Shown piece after piece: positions 43,804-51,197 of a stretch of 64,000 nt of DNA (within the stretch, counting starts at the first letter, position 1; each line of letters begins with the position of its first letter). This DNA comes from Pseudomonadota bacterium (GTDB lineage: Bacteria > Pseudomonadota > Alphaproteobacteria > Rhizobiales > Devosiaceae), in the NCBI GenBank assembly GCA_023388175.1, contig JAEWGT010000005.1:314656-378655 (forward strand), in the 5' to 3' direction. The notes beneath the pieces were generated by a model that saw only the letters and a program-made list of their open reading frames with translations, did no database searches and had not been told where the DNA came from. The position numbers were made by a program, and so were the translations under genes.

Positions 43804-44904
43804 TTAGCTGATCGTGAAATACTTCTCGCGTGCCGCCAGGAACAGCGAATCCGTGCCGTCGGTCTTCTGACGCACGATATTGAGCGCCGAGATGAAGCTC
43901 TCGGCGGTCTTCTTGGTCAGCGCATCGCCGCTTTCGCGGATTTCCGAGAGGATTTCCAGCGATGCCTTGGCGCCGGCCTCGAGGATCTCGTCCGGGAACT
44001 GACGAATCTGCACGCCATGTTCGTTGACCAGCGCCTGCAGGGCACGCGGATCGTTGGCGGCGAAATCGGCGGCCACATTATCATATTCTGCCTGGCAGAC
44101 ATCGCGCACTATGGCCTGCAGATCTTCCGGCAGCGCCTGATACTTGGCCTTGTCGACCACCAGTTCCGTGGCCAGGCCCGGCTCGATGAAGCTGGGGAAG
44201 TAGTAGTTCTTGGCGATCTGGTAGAAGCCGAGCGCCAGATCGTTATAGGGGCCGACGAATTCGGCGGCGTCCAGCGTACCCGACTGCAGCGCCGCAAAGA
44301 TTTCGCCAGCGGCCAGATTGGTCACCGATGCACCGAGCTTGGCCCAGACCTGACCGCCCAGGCCCGGCGTACGGAAACGCAGGCCCTGCACGTCGGAAAC
44401 GCCGGTCAGTTCGTTCTTGAACCAGCCGCCGGCCTGCGTGCCGGTATCGCCGGACAGGAAGCCCTGCACGCCGAACTGGTCGTAGATCTCGTCCCAGATT
44501 TCCTGGCCGCCCATATGGCGCACCCAGCCGGTCAGCTCGCGGCTGGTCATGCCGAAGGGCACACCGGTAAAGAAGCTGAGGCCGGCGCTCTTGTTCTGCC
44601 AGTAATAGGCCGCGCCATGGCTCATTTCAGCCGAGCCGTCGATCACCGCATCCAGCGCCTGCAGGCCAGGCACCATTTCACCGGCGGCAAAGACCTGCAC
44701 CGTCAGGCGGCCACCGGAAGCTGCGGTAATGCGGTCAGCGAGGCGCTGCGCGCCAACGCCCAGGCCCGGAAAATTCTTGGGCCAGGTGGTGACCATGCGC
44801 CAGGTGATATTGCCCTGGGCGATTGCGGGCGTGGCCAGCGTTGCGGCGGCAGCCGCGCCAATGGTGGCGACCGAAGCCTGCTTGAAGAACTCGCGTCTTT
44901 TCAT
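43804..44904 (-). CDS. TRAP transporter solute-binding protein (DctP family, 2-oxoacid/lactate-like branch)
   Basis: A 366-residue periplasmic binding protein. A twin-arginine signal (MKRREFFKQASVATIG) ends at TPAIAQ. The mature part has MVTTWPKNFPGLGVGAQRLADRI and GPYNDLALGFYQIAKNYYFPSF, marks of the branch that includes 2-oxoacid- and lactate-binding TRAP proteins. It has no permease neighbours, but lies 147 bases after the L-lactate dehydrogenase-like gene on the same strand, so both may share the operator at 46275. The orphan DctQM pair at 34.9-36.9 kb is the likely partner. A strong terminator follows. Confidence 0.9.
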   Translation of the reverse strand: MKRREFFKQASVATIGAAAAATLATPAIAQGNITWRMVTTWPKNFPGLGVGAQRLADRITAASGGRLTVQVFAAGEMVPGLQALDAVIDGSAEMSHGAAYYWQNKSAGLSFFTGVPFGMTSRELTGWVRHMGGQEIWDEIYDQFGVQGFLSGDTGTQAGGWFKNELTGVSDVQGLRFRTPGLGGQVWAKLGASVTNLAAGEIFAALQSGTLDAAEFVGPYNDLALGFYQIAKNYYFPSFIEPGLATELVVDKAKYQALPEDLQAIVRDVCQAEYDNVAADFAANDPRALQALVNEHGVQIRQFPDEILEAGAKASLEILSEIRESGDALTKKTAESFISALNIVRQKTDGTDSLFLAAREKYFTIS

Positions 44905-45050
44905 TCATTTCCTCCTGAAGGGTGCATCTTCTGACGCACTGGTCCGGCGAGACGAGCCTCTCCCAAGGCCGCCGAATTGCGCTAACAAATCAATCGCCGG
45001 TCAGCGTGTCCAGCATCTTGTTGCAAAGACTTGTACTTTTCTGAATCCGG

Positions 45051-46235
45051 TCAACCGCGCGGCCGGGGCGCATTGCGGGCCGGAATGTCGTTGGAATAGA
45101 TATTGTGCAGACCGACATTGGCAATGTCGCGCTCGCCGCACAGGGCCATGGTGGTGTCCAGTTCCTTGCGCATGATTTCCAGCACCCGGGACACACCGGC
45201 CTCGCCGCCCGCACCCAGGCCATAGAGCATGGGGCGACCGATAAAGGTCGATTTCGCGCCATAGGCCAAAGCCTTGATCACGTCCTGCCCGGAGCGGATG
45301 CCGCTATCGAGATAGACCTCGGTCTTGTGCCCCACCCGGTCCACGATTTCAGGCAGCACCCGGATCGTGGACGGCGCGCCATCGAGCTGCCGCCCGCCAT
45401 GATTGGAGACAATGATGGCGTCGGCCCCGTTATCCAGCGCCGCCTGCGCATCATCGGCGTCGAGCACGCCCTTGACGATGACCGGCCCGCCAAAGCGCTC
45501 CTTGATCCAGCGCACATCAGCCCAATTGAGCGTCGGGTCGAACTGGCTGGCCGTCCAGGCCGACAGCGAGGCAAGGTCATGATCGCCACCGACATGGCCA
45601 ACGATATTGCGGAACGTATGCCGCTTGGTGCCCAGCATGCGCAGGCACCAGAGCGGATGCTGCATCATCTGCCAGATCGAATAGGGCGTGAACTTGGGTG
45701 GCGTTGAAAGGCCATTGCGAATGTCCTTGTGCCGCTGGCCAAGGATCTGCAGATCCATGGTCAGGATCAGCGCCGAACATTTCGCCGCCTTGGCCCGATC
45801 GATCAGCCGGTTGATGAAATCGCGGTCGCGCATCACATAGAGCTGAAACCAGAACGGCGCCGTCGTGTTCTCGGCAACGTCCTCGATGGAGCAGACGCTC
45901 ATGGTCGAGAGCGAAAACGGAATACCGAATTTTTCCGCCGCCTTGGCGGCCTTGATCTCGCCATCGGCCACCTGCATGCCGCCGGTCGCCGCCGGAGCAA
46001 TGGCCACGGGCATGGTGATATCCTGCCCGAGCATCTTCACCTTGAGATTGCGCCCCTCCAGGTTCACCGCCACCTTCTGGTTGAGCAGAATTTTCTGAAA
46101 ATCGCTCTCATTGTCCCGATAGGTGCCTTCGGTATAGGAGCCGCTATCGGCATATTCGAAGAACATTTTCGGCACCCGGCGATGCGCCAGCCGCTTCATG
46201 TCCGCAACGGTCAGGGCCTTGTCGACTGCAGTCAT
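45051..46235 (-). CDS. lldD: FMN-dependent alpha-hydroxy-acid dehydrogenase, probable L-lactate dehydrogenase
   Basis: A 394-residue flavoenzyme of the lactate/glycolate oxidase family. The substrate-base histidine is His279 and the arginine Arg282 in SNHGGRQLDG (277-286); Tyr28 and PAATGGMQ complete the FMN site. It should oxidise L-lactate to pyruvate, passing electrons to quinone or cytochrome. The ATG at 46235 has GGAG upstream; an upstream TTG-type extension was rejected. The operator CTAACATGTTAG sits 40 bases upstream, identical to the GntR-linked sites near 26.6 and 27.9 kb, so the gene likely handles lactate made by the sugar-acid pathway. Confidence 0.9.
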   Translation of the reverse strand: MTAVDKALTVADMKRLAHRRVPKMFFEYADSGSYTEGTYRDNESDFQKILLNQKVAVNLEGRNLKVKMLGQDITMPVAIAPAATGGMQVADGEIKAAKAAEKFGIPFSLSTMSVCSIEDVAENTTAPFWFQLYVMRDRDFINRLIDRAKAAKCSALILTMDLQILGQRHKDIRNGLSTPPKFTPYSIWQMMQHPLWCLRMLGTKRHTFRNIVGHVGGDHDLASLSAWTASQFDPTLNWADVRWIKERFGGPVIVKGVLDADDAQAALDNGADAIIVSNHGGRQLDGAPSTIRVLPEIVDRVGHKTEVYLDSGIRSGQDVIKALAYGAKSTFIGRPMLYGLGAGGEAGVSRVLEIMRKELDTTMALCGERDIANVGLHNIYSNDIPARNAPRPRG

Positions 46236-46274
46236 TCTGGAGCACTCCGGGATCAGGTCGGCCTGCTCTAGCAA

Positions 46275-46286
46275 CTAACATGTTAG
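46275..46286. promoter_or_regulatory. GntR operator, site 3 (upstream of the lactate dehydrogenase-like gene)
   Basis: CTAACATGTTAG, the same perfect palindrome as at 26643 and 27894, 40 bases before the start codon and about 18 kb from the gntR gene. Confidence 0.72.
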
Positions 46287-46307
46287 CCTTCAAGGCGTCC
46301 TTTAGCC

Positions 46308-46336
46308 AAATCGGCCCGGTGGACCGATTTGGGCCA
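46308..46336 (-). terminator. Hairpin after modB
   Basis: CAAATCGG pairs with CCGATTTG around a GC-rich loop. It lies downstream of the modB stop on the minus strand and upstream of the lactate dehydrogenase operator. No long T tract is present. Confidence 0.45.
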
Positions 46337-46363
46337 GGAAGGACATCCACACACGCGTCACCC

Positions 46364-47044
46364 TCAGCCCAAAGGCGTCATCACCCGCCGGTTCACCAGC
46401 AATGTGGAAAGGATCACGACAAAGGCGAAGATCACCATGCCAGCCGCCAGCAGATGCGCCTTGTCCCACTCCAGCCGCTCGACATAATCGTAGATGGCGA
46501 TGGAAATGACCCTGGTGCGCCCCGGAATATTGCCGCCGATCATCAGCACGACGCCGAATTCACCCACCGTATGGGCAAAGGCCATGATCCCGCCCACCAG
46601 ATAACCCGGCCGCGCCAGCGGCAGGATCACCCGCCAGTAGAGTTGCCAGCGCGAGGCGCCCAGCGTATCGGCGGCCTCCATCACATCCTTCTCTATGGCC
46701 GCAAAGGCATTGCGCAGCGGCTGCACCATGAAGGGCAGCGAGGCGATGACCGAGCCGATCACCAGTCCGCCAAAGGAAAAGGCCAGCGTCCGCGCGCCCC
46801 ACAATCCCGCCAGCGAACCGCCCGGACCATTCGGGCCGAAGGCCAGCAACAGGTAGAACCCGAGCACGGTCGGCGGCAGCACCATGGGCAAGGTCACGAT
46901 GGCTCCCACGATTTCCTTGCCAGCCCAGCGCCCATGCGCCAGCCACCAGGCGATCGGCGTGCCAATGACAATCAGGATCATGGTCACGCTGAAAGCCAGT
47001 GTCAGCGTCAGGGTGATGGGAGCAATAAGGGGGGCGAGGTCCAT
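46364..47044 (-). CDS. modB: Molybdate ABC transporter permease ModB
   Basis: A 226-residue inner-membrane permease with five to six helices. The EAA loop AADTLGASRWQLYWRVILPLARPG contacts the ATPase; TLPMVLPPTVLGFYLL and FAHTVGEFGVVLMIGGNIPG are typical of ModB. The ATG has AGGAG upstream. It follows modA on the same strand. Unusually, no modC ATPase gene follows; the next gene is the unrelated lactate dehydrogenase with its own operator. The ATPase must be encoded elsewhere or borrowed. Confidence 0.94.
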   Translation of the reverse strand: MDLAPLIAPITLTLTLAFSVTMILIVIGTPIAWWLAHGRWAGKEIVGAIVTLPMVLPPTVLGFYLLLAFGPNGPGGSLAGLWGARTLAFSFGGLVIGSVIASLPFMVQPLRNAFAAIEKDVMEAADTLGASRWQLYWRVILPLARPGYLVGGIMAFAHTVGEFGVVLMIGGNIPGRTRVISIAIYDYVERLEWDKAHLLAAGMVIFAFVVILSTLLVNRRVMTPLG

Positions 47045-47158
47045 GATCACTCCTAATTCCAGTACCGCACGGTGCAAACAAAAACACCGCGCTGCCCTCG
47101 GATTTGGTGGAGAGGGTTGATCCCAAAAAGCAAAGGCAGGCTCAGCCCCCGGCCACCT

Positions 47159-47887
47159 TTAAGGCACCGAATACCCCGCCGCCTCAATAATCGCCACCGC
47201 CTGATCCGACTTCAGAAATTCCATGAACGCAATCGCCGCCGGATTAGTCTGGCCTTCCTTGAGCAGAACAGCCCCCTGAGCAATCGGCGCATGCAGCTCT
47301 TCAGGCACAATCCACTTGTCGTCCTTGTCCAACACCTGGCTGGCCGCCACAAAACCCAGTTCGGCATTGCCGGTATCGACGAATTGCAGCGTCTGCGAAA
47401 TATTTTCACCCCACACCACCTTGGGCTCGATAGCCTCGTAAAGCCCCAAAGCCGTCAGCGTTTCAACCGCTGCCTTGCCATAGGGCGCCGCCTGCGGATC
47501 AGCGATAGCGATCTGGGAGAAATCAGCGCTCAGCGCGGCCTCGCCATCGCTCATGTCGCGATCCGGCCCGAACAGCGCCAACCGGCCCTGCGCATAAACA
47601 AAGAATGTCCCATCGACGGCAAAGCCTTCCGCAAGCGCCAGCTCCGGGCGCGCCGTATCGGCGGCCAGAAACACGCCAAACGGCGCGCCTTGCGAAATCT
47701 GCGTGCAGAACTGCCCCGTCGCGCCAAAGCTTAGCTGAAGCTCATGGCCAGTCTCCGCTTCGAAAATGGGCTCCAGCGCCTGCGCGACAGCGGTGAAATT
47801 GGCAGCCACCGCCACATTGACGCTTTCAGCAAAAGCGGGCAGCGCCGTCGTGGCCAACAGGGCCGCAGCAAAGAGGATACGGGACAA
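47159..47887 (-). CDS. modA: Molybdate-binding protein ModA
   Basis: A 242-residue periplasmic binding protein with a clear signal peptide (MSRILFAAALLATTALPAFA). The mature protein starts ESVNVAVAANFTAVAQALEPIF, and FGATGQFCTQISQGAPFGVFLAAD is the oxyanion-binding region of ModA proteins. It would bind molybdate or tungstate and deliver it to ModB. A 24-base palindrome of the kind bound by ModE lies ten bases before its start, so molybdate should repress it. The order is modE-modA-modB on the minus strand. Confidence 0.93.
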   Translation of the reverse strand: MSRILFAAALLATTALPAFAESVNVAVAANFTAVAQALEPIFEAETGHELQLSFGATGQFCTQISQGAPFGVFLAADTARPELALAEGFAVDGTFFVYAQGRLALFGPDRDMSDGEAALSADFSQIAIADPQAAPYGKAAVETLTALGLYEAIEPKVVWGENISQTLQFVDTGNAELGFVAASQVLDKDDKWIVPEELHAPIAQGAVLLKEGQTNPAAIAFMEFLKSDQAVAIIEAAGYSVP

Positions 47888-47896
47888 TTCAGGCTC

Positions 47897-47920
47897 CGAT
47901 ATGTTTATTCAAACATATCG
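47897..47920. promoter_or_regulatory. ModE box 1, before modA
   Basis: CGATATGTTT-N4-AAACATATCG, a perfect inverted repeat of 10-base arms with spacer ATTC, ten bases upstream of the modA start. The arms resemble the ModE half-site CGNTATATA. Confidence 0.75.
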
Positions 47921-47946
47921 TTGATCAAACGACGTATGCATGCAAG

Positions 47947-47970
47947 CGATATGTTTATCAGGAAATATCG
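47947..47970. promoter_or_regulatory. ModE box 2, overlapping the modE stop codon
   Basis: CGATATGTTTAT followed by CAGGAAATATCG: outer arms CGATAT / ATATCG with an imperfect centre, 50 bases (about five helical turns) from box 1. It covers the last modE codons. Confidence 0.6.
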
Positions 47971-48320
47971 ATCATCAGCGCCCGCAGGGCCGCGACATCC
48001 TCGGCAATGGCGTTTTCAGTCTTGCGCTGCATGTCCCGATAATGGGCCAAGACCTTCTGCCCCAATGGCGTCAACACCGCCCCGCCCTGCCCGGCCCCAC
48101 CGCGATTGGTCTCCACCAGCGGCGCACCAAACCCCTCATTCAACGCCTGCACCAATCCCCAGGCCCGCTTGTAACTCATCCCCATCGCCTTTCCGGCAGC
48201 AGAGATGGAACCCGTCGTTAGGATTCCCTCAAGCAGATCAGCCCGCCCCGGCCCGACATAGGCTTTGTCCGAGAGAACAATCCGCAGATGACCGAGGGCA
48301 TTAGGAGCGCTTCCAGTCAT
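47958..48320 (-). CDS. modE: ModE-type molybdenum-responsive regulator, DNA-binding domain only
   Basis: A 120-residue winged-helix protein of the ModE N-terminal type: ADLLEGILTTGSISAAGKAMGMSYKRAWGLVQALN is the helix-turn-helix and GGAGQGGAVLTPLGQKVL the wing and linker. The C-terminal molybdate-binding (TOBE) domains of full-length ModE are missing, a form common in the Hyphomicrobiales. It presumably controls modA and modB through the palindromes just downstream; how it senses metal without TOBE domains is unclear. Confidence 0.9.
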   Translation of the reverse strand: MTGSAPNALGHLRIVLSDKAYVGPGRADLLEGILTTGSISAAGKAMGMSYKRAWGLVQALNEGFGAPLVETNRGGAGQGGAVLTPLGQKVLAHYRDMQRKTENAIAEDVAALRALMIDIS

Positions 48321-48339
48321 CGCTCTATATCCAAACTAT

Positions 48340-48420
48340 CGTCACCACCCGGCTTGTCCGGGTGGTCCATGCTACGCCGCGGCAAGAATGGATTGCCCGG
48401 ACGAGCCGGGCAATGACGAC
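48340..48420. repeat. Intergenic palindromic repeat, copy D (complete)
   Basis: Both halves are present. The left is CGTCACCACCCGGCTTGT then CCGGGTGGTCCATG. The right is ATGGATTGCCCGGACGAG then CCGGGCAATGACGA, with about 20 bases between. It separates modE from eda. Confidence 0.85.
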
Positions 48421-48444
48421 CGCTAGAATTCTGGCGACGCAACA

Positions 48445-49080
48445 CTACCCCCGCAGCGCGCTCGCTTCCTTGGCCAGCGCCTCAATCCGCGCAAAATCCC
48501 CGCTCGCCAAAGCATCGGCCGGCATGATCCAGCTGCCACCGACGCAGATGACGTTGGGCAGGCCCAGATAGGTCTTGGCCTTTGCCGGGTCGATGCCACC
48601 GGTGGGGCAGAAGGTGATGTCGGGCAGCGGCGAGGCAAACGCCTTGAGCACAGGGGCGCCACCCAAGGCTTCGGCGGGGAAGAATTTGAGGAAGGAATAG
48701 CCGCGCTCTGCCGCCGCCATCGCCTCGGTCGGCGTTCCGATACCCGGCAGCAGCGGAATGGACACATCGTCTGCCGCGTCGAGCAGGCGTGGCGAGGCGC
48801 CGGGCGACACCATGAAACGGCAGCCGGCATCCACCGACGCCTTCATATGCCCGGCATTGCGCACCGTGCCCGAACCGACGATAGCGCCTGTCACCTTGGC
48901 CATTTCTTCCATGACCTTGAGCGCATTGGGCGTGCGCAGCGTCACTTCCAGCACCGGCAATCCGCCCGCCACCAGCGCTTCGGCCAGCGGCCTTGCCTGC
49001 GCCACGTCATCGAGAATGATGACCGGCACGACCGGAGCGAGCGATAGAATGGAGCGGATGGCGTTTGCGTCCTGCGGCAT
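48445..49080 (-). CDS. eda: 2-keto-3-deoxy-6-phosphogluconate aldolase
   Basis: A 211-residue class I aldolase of the Entner-Doudoroff pathway that splits KDPG to pyruvate and glyceraldehyde 3-phosphate. The catalytic residues are Glu45 and Arg49 (LEVTLR) and Schiff-base Lys132 (LKFFPAE), at almost the same positions as in E. coli Eda. The phosphate site is CPTGGI. The ATG at 49080 has GAGGA upstream. It is alone here, without edd or zwf, and divergent from nadA. Confidence 0.95.
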   Translation of the reverse strand: MPQDANAIRSILSLAPVVPVIILDDVAQARPLAEALVAGGLPVLEVTLRTPNALKVMEEMAKVTGAIVGSGTVRNAGHMKASVDAGCRFMVSPGASPRLLDAADDVSIPLLPGIGTPTEAMAAAERGYSFLKFFPAEALGGAPVLKAFASPLPDITFCPTGGIDPAKAKTYLGLPNVICVGGSWIMPADALASGDFARIEALAKEASALRG

Positions 49081-49230
49081 GAAAATGGTCCTCGGCTGGG
49101 AGAAGTCGACAGAAGCGTTAGGCGTCAGACCAATTAACTGCAAGGCCATTCATTGAATTGAAAGCCGAAAATACCTAGGTTCCGCCCGCTGGAGCGGCTC
49201 CACCCCGAGGGAGGCCGCAGGGAGGCCGCC

Positions 49231-50298
49231 ATGGTACAGATGATCAATGCTTTGACCCCGCTTGCCGAGGCGCGCACCATATTGGCCGATTCCTTCGACC
49301 TCAAATATTCGAGCGCCATCCAGCGCGAGACGGCGCCGATCTTCGAGCGCGTCCGCGACAAGATCCCGGAAGTGGAATGGTCCTTCTATGCGCCGCTGAT
49401 CTTCCAGATCAACCGGCTGAAAAAGGAGAAGGACGCGGTCATCCTTGCCCACAATTACCAGACGCCGCAGATCTATCACGGCGTCGCCGACGTCGTGGGC
49501 GACAGTCTGCAACTGGCCGTGGAAGCCACCAGGGTCACCCAATCGGTCATCGTGCAATGCGGCGTGCATTTCATGGCCGAGACCTCAAAGATGCTGAACC
49601 CGGAAAAGACGGTGCTCATCCCCGACAGCCGCGCCGGCTGTTCGCTGTCCGAGAGCATCACCGCCGAGGACGTCATGGCCATGCGCGCCCGCTATCCCGG
49701 CGTGCCGGTCGTCACCTATGTGAACACCTCAGCCGCGGTCAAAGCCGTTACCGATGTCTGCTGCACCTCGTCCAACGCGCTCGACATCGTCAACCGCGTC
49801 GAAGGCGACACGGTGATGATGATCCCCGATCAGTATCTGGCCAAGAACACCGCCAAGAAGACCCATAAGAAGATCATTACCTGGGCCGGCGCCTGCGAAG
49901 TCCACGAGACCTTCACCGCCGATGACATTGCCGAGCTGCGCCACGCCTACCCGTCGGCCAAGATCATCGCCCATCCCGAATGCCCGCCCGAAGTGGTCGA
50001 TGCCGTCGATTTCGCCGGCTCCACCGCCGCCATGATCGACTGGGTCAAGAGCACCAAGCCCGCCCGGGTGGTCATGGTCACCGAATGCTCCATGTCCGAT
50101 AATGTGGCCTCCGAGACCACCGGCGTCGATTTCCTGCGCGGCTGCAATATCTGCCCGCATATGAAGCGCATCAATCTCGAAAACGTCCTCTGGACCCTCC
50201 ACACCGGCGCCGAGGAAGTCACGATCCCCGACAACATCATCGCTCCTGCAAGGCAGGCCGTGGAACGCATGATCGAGATGAGCCGGAAGCAGGACTAA
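49231..50298 (+). CDS. nadA: Quinolinate synthase A
   Basis: A 355-residue 4Fe-4S enzyme that condenses iminoaspartate (from NadB) with dihydroxyacetone phosphate to quinolinate for NAD synthesis. It shows ILAHNYQTPQIYHGVADVVGDS, Cys110 in VQCGVHFMAE, Cys222 in AGACEVH and the RGCNICPHMK pair, which together supply the three cluster ligands. GGAGG precedes the ATG. NadB is encoded 18.6 kb upstream on the same strand, so the pair is separated here. A GC-rich hairpin at 50321-50341 lies after the stop. Confidence 0.96.
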   Translation: MVQMINALTPLAEARTILADSFDLKYSSAIQRETAPIFERVRDKIPEVEWSFYAPLIFQINRLKKEKDAVILAHNYQTPQIYHGVADVVGDSLQLAVEATRVTQSVIVQCGVHFMAETSKMLNPEKTVLIPDSRAGCSLSESITAEDVMAMRARYPGVPVVTYVNTSAAVKAVTDVCCTSSNALDIVNRVEGDTVMMIPDQYLAKNTAKKTHKKIITWAGACEVHETFTADDIAELRHAYPSAKIIAHPECPPEVVDAVDFAGSTAAMIDWVKSTKPARVVMVTECSMSDNVASETTGVDFLRGCNICPHMKRINLENVLWTLHTGAEEVTIPDNIIAPARQAVERMIEMSRKQD

Positions 50299-50320
50299 GG
50301 CCTCCACATACGCGATCCCG

Positions 50321-50341
50321 CCTCCCCCTGATCGGGGGAGG
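50321..50341. repeat. Palindrome between convergent nadA and ridA genes
   Basis: CCTCCCCC-TGAT-CGGGGGAGG, related to the arms of the 24.2 kb element. Position and shape would allow it to end transcription from both sides, though no T tract follows. Confidence 0.55.
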
Positions 50342-50368
50342 GTGCAGATCGAGCGACGAGGGCGGTGC

Positions 50369-50767
50369 CTAGCCCGGCCTTCTTGCCACCAGATCGATTT
50401 CCACCAGCGCCCCCACCGCCAAAGCCGTCACGCCGACCGTGGTTCGCGCCGGCAATTTGCCCGCCTCGAAAAAGCTCGGCCACAGCGCGTTGAGCGCCGC
50501 ATAGTCGCGCTCGAACTGCGTGAGATAAATCCGCGCCATGGTCACATGCTCAAGACCCAGCCCGATCCCGCCCAGCACGATTTTGAGATTCTCCACCACC
50601 CGCCGCGTCTGCGCCTCGACCCCCTCGGGCAATGGTGCATCGGGTGCCGCCGGATCGGTCGGCATCTGCCCGGTGATGAACACCCAGCCATCGCTCTCGA
50701 CGGCATGGCTGAACGGGGCCACCGGACGCGGTCCGGAGGCGATCATGTGATGCACAATATCACTCAT
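50369..50767 (-). CDS. RidA-family protein (enamine/imine deaminase-like)
   Basis: A 132-residue protein of the RidA/YjgF/YER057c/UK114 fold, which hydrolyses reactive imines such as 2-aminoacrylate. Family segments are FITGQMPTDP, VVENLKIVLGGIGLGLEHVTMARIYLT and LPARTTVGVTALAVGALVEIDLVA, including the conserved arginine in PARTTV and the glutamate of VEID. It may protect against enamines from the PLP enzymes, but is not linked to any pathway here. The start ATG was chosen by family length; the ribosome site is weak. Confidence 0.9.
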   Translation of the reverse strand: MSDIVHHMIASGPRPVAPFSHAVESDGWVFITGQMPTDPAAPDAPLPEGVEAQTRRVVENLKIVLGGIGLGLEHVTMARIYLTQFERDYAALNALWPSFFEAGKLPARTTVGVTALAVGALVEIDLVARRPG

Positions 50768-50897
50768 AGGCACTAACCCTGCTCTTTCGCGCCAAACCCG
50801 CGGTGAAGGCCAACTGTCTGCTGACAAATTCACCCCGCTTGCGACACCGTCGCAAAGACCCCACATCTTGTCACGACAAATGGCTAAGGAAACCACC

Positions 50898-51194
50898 ATG
50901 AGCGACACCGAATACAAGATCATCCGCGAAGAAGGCCCGACACGCGGCCGCTATGTCATTCATCTGGCCCCCGGCGCAGAGGCCGAAATGACCTACAAGA
51001 AAGAAGGCTCCGGCCCCATGGTCATCAACCACACGGGCGTACCGTCGGAATATGAGGGGCGCGGTATTGCCGCCCAACTGGTCAAGGCTGCCATCGCCGA
51101 TGCCCGCGAGCAGAATTTCAAGATCACGCCGGTCTGCCCCTATGTCGTGGCGCAGTTCCGCCGCCACCCGGAATGGGCCGACCTTCTGGGGTAA
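50898..51194 (+). CDS. GNAT-like N-acetyltransferase (YidJ/YjdJ type)
   Basis: A 98-residue short GNAT-fold protein. It has MVINHTGVPSEYEGRGIAAQLVKAAIADAREQ, where EGRGIAAQL is the acetyl-CoA pyrophosphate loop, and ends ITPVCPYVVAQFRRHPEWADLL with the cysteine seen in this small family (human GTLF3B relatives). The substrate is unknown. AAGGA precedes the ATG. Divergent from ridA and convergent with the LprI-like gene, with only three bases between the stops. Confidence 0.9.
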   Translation: MSDTEYKIIREEGPTRGRYVIHLAPGAEAEMTYKKEGSGPMVINHTGVPSEYEGRGIAAQLVKAAIADAREQNFKITPVCPYVVAQFRRHPEWADLLG

Positions 51195-51197
51195 TTG

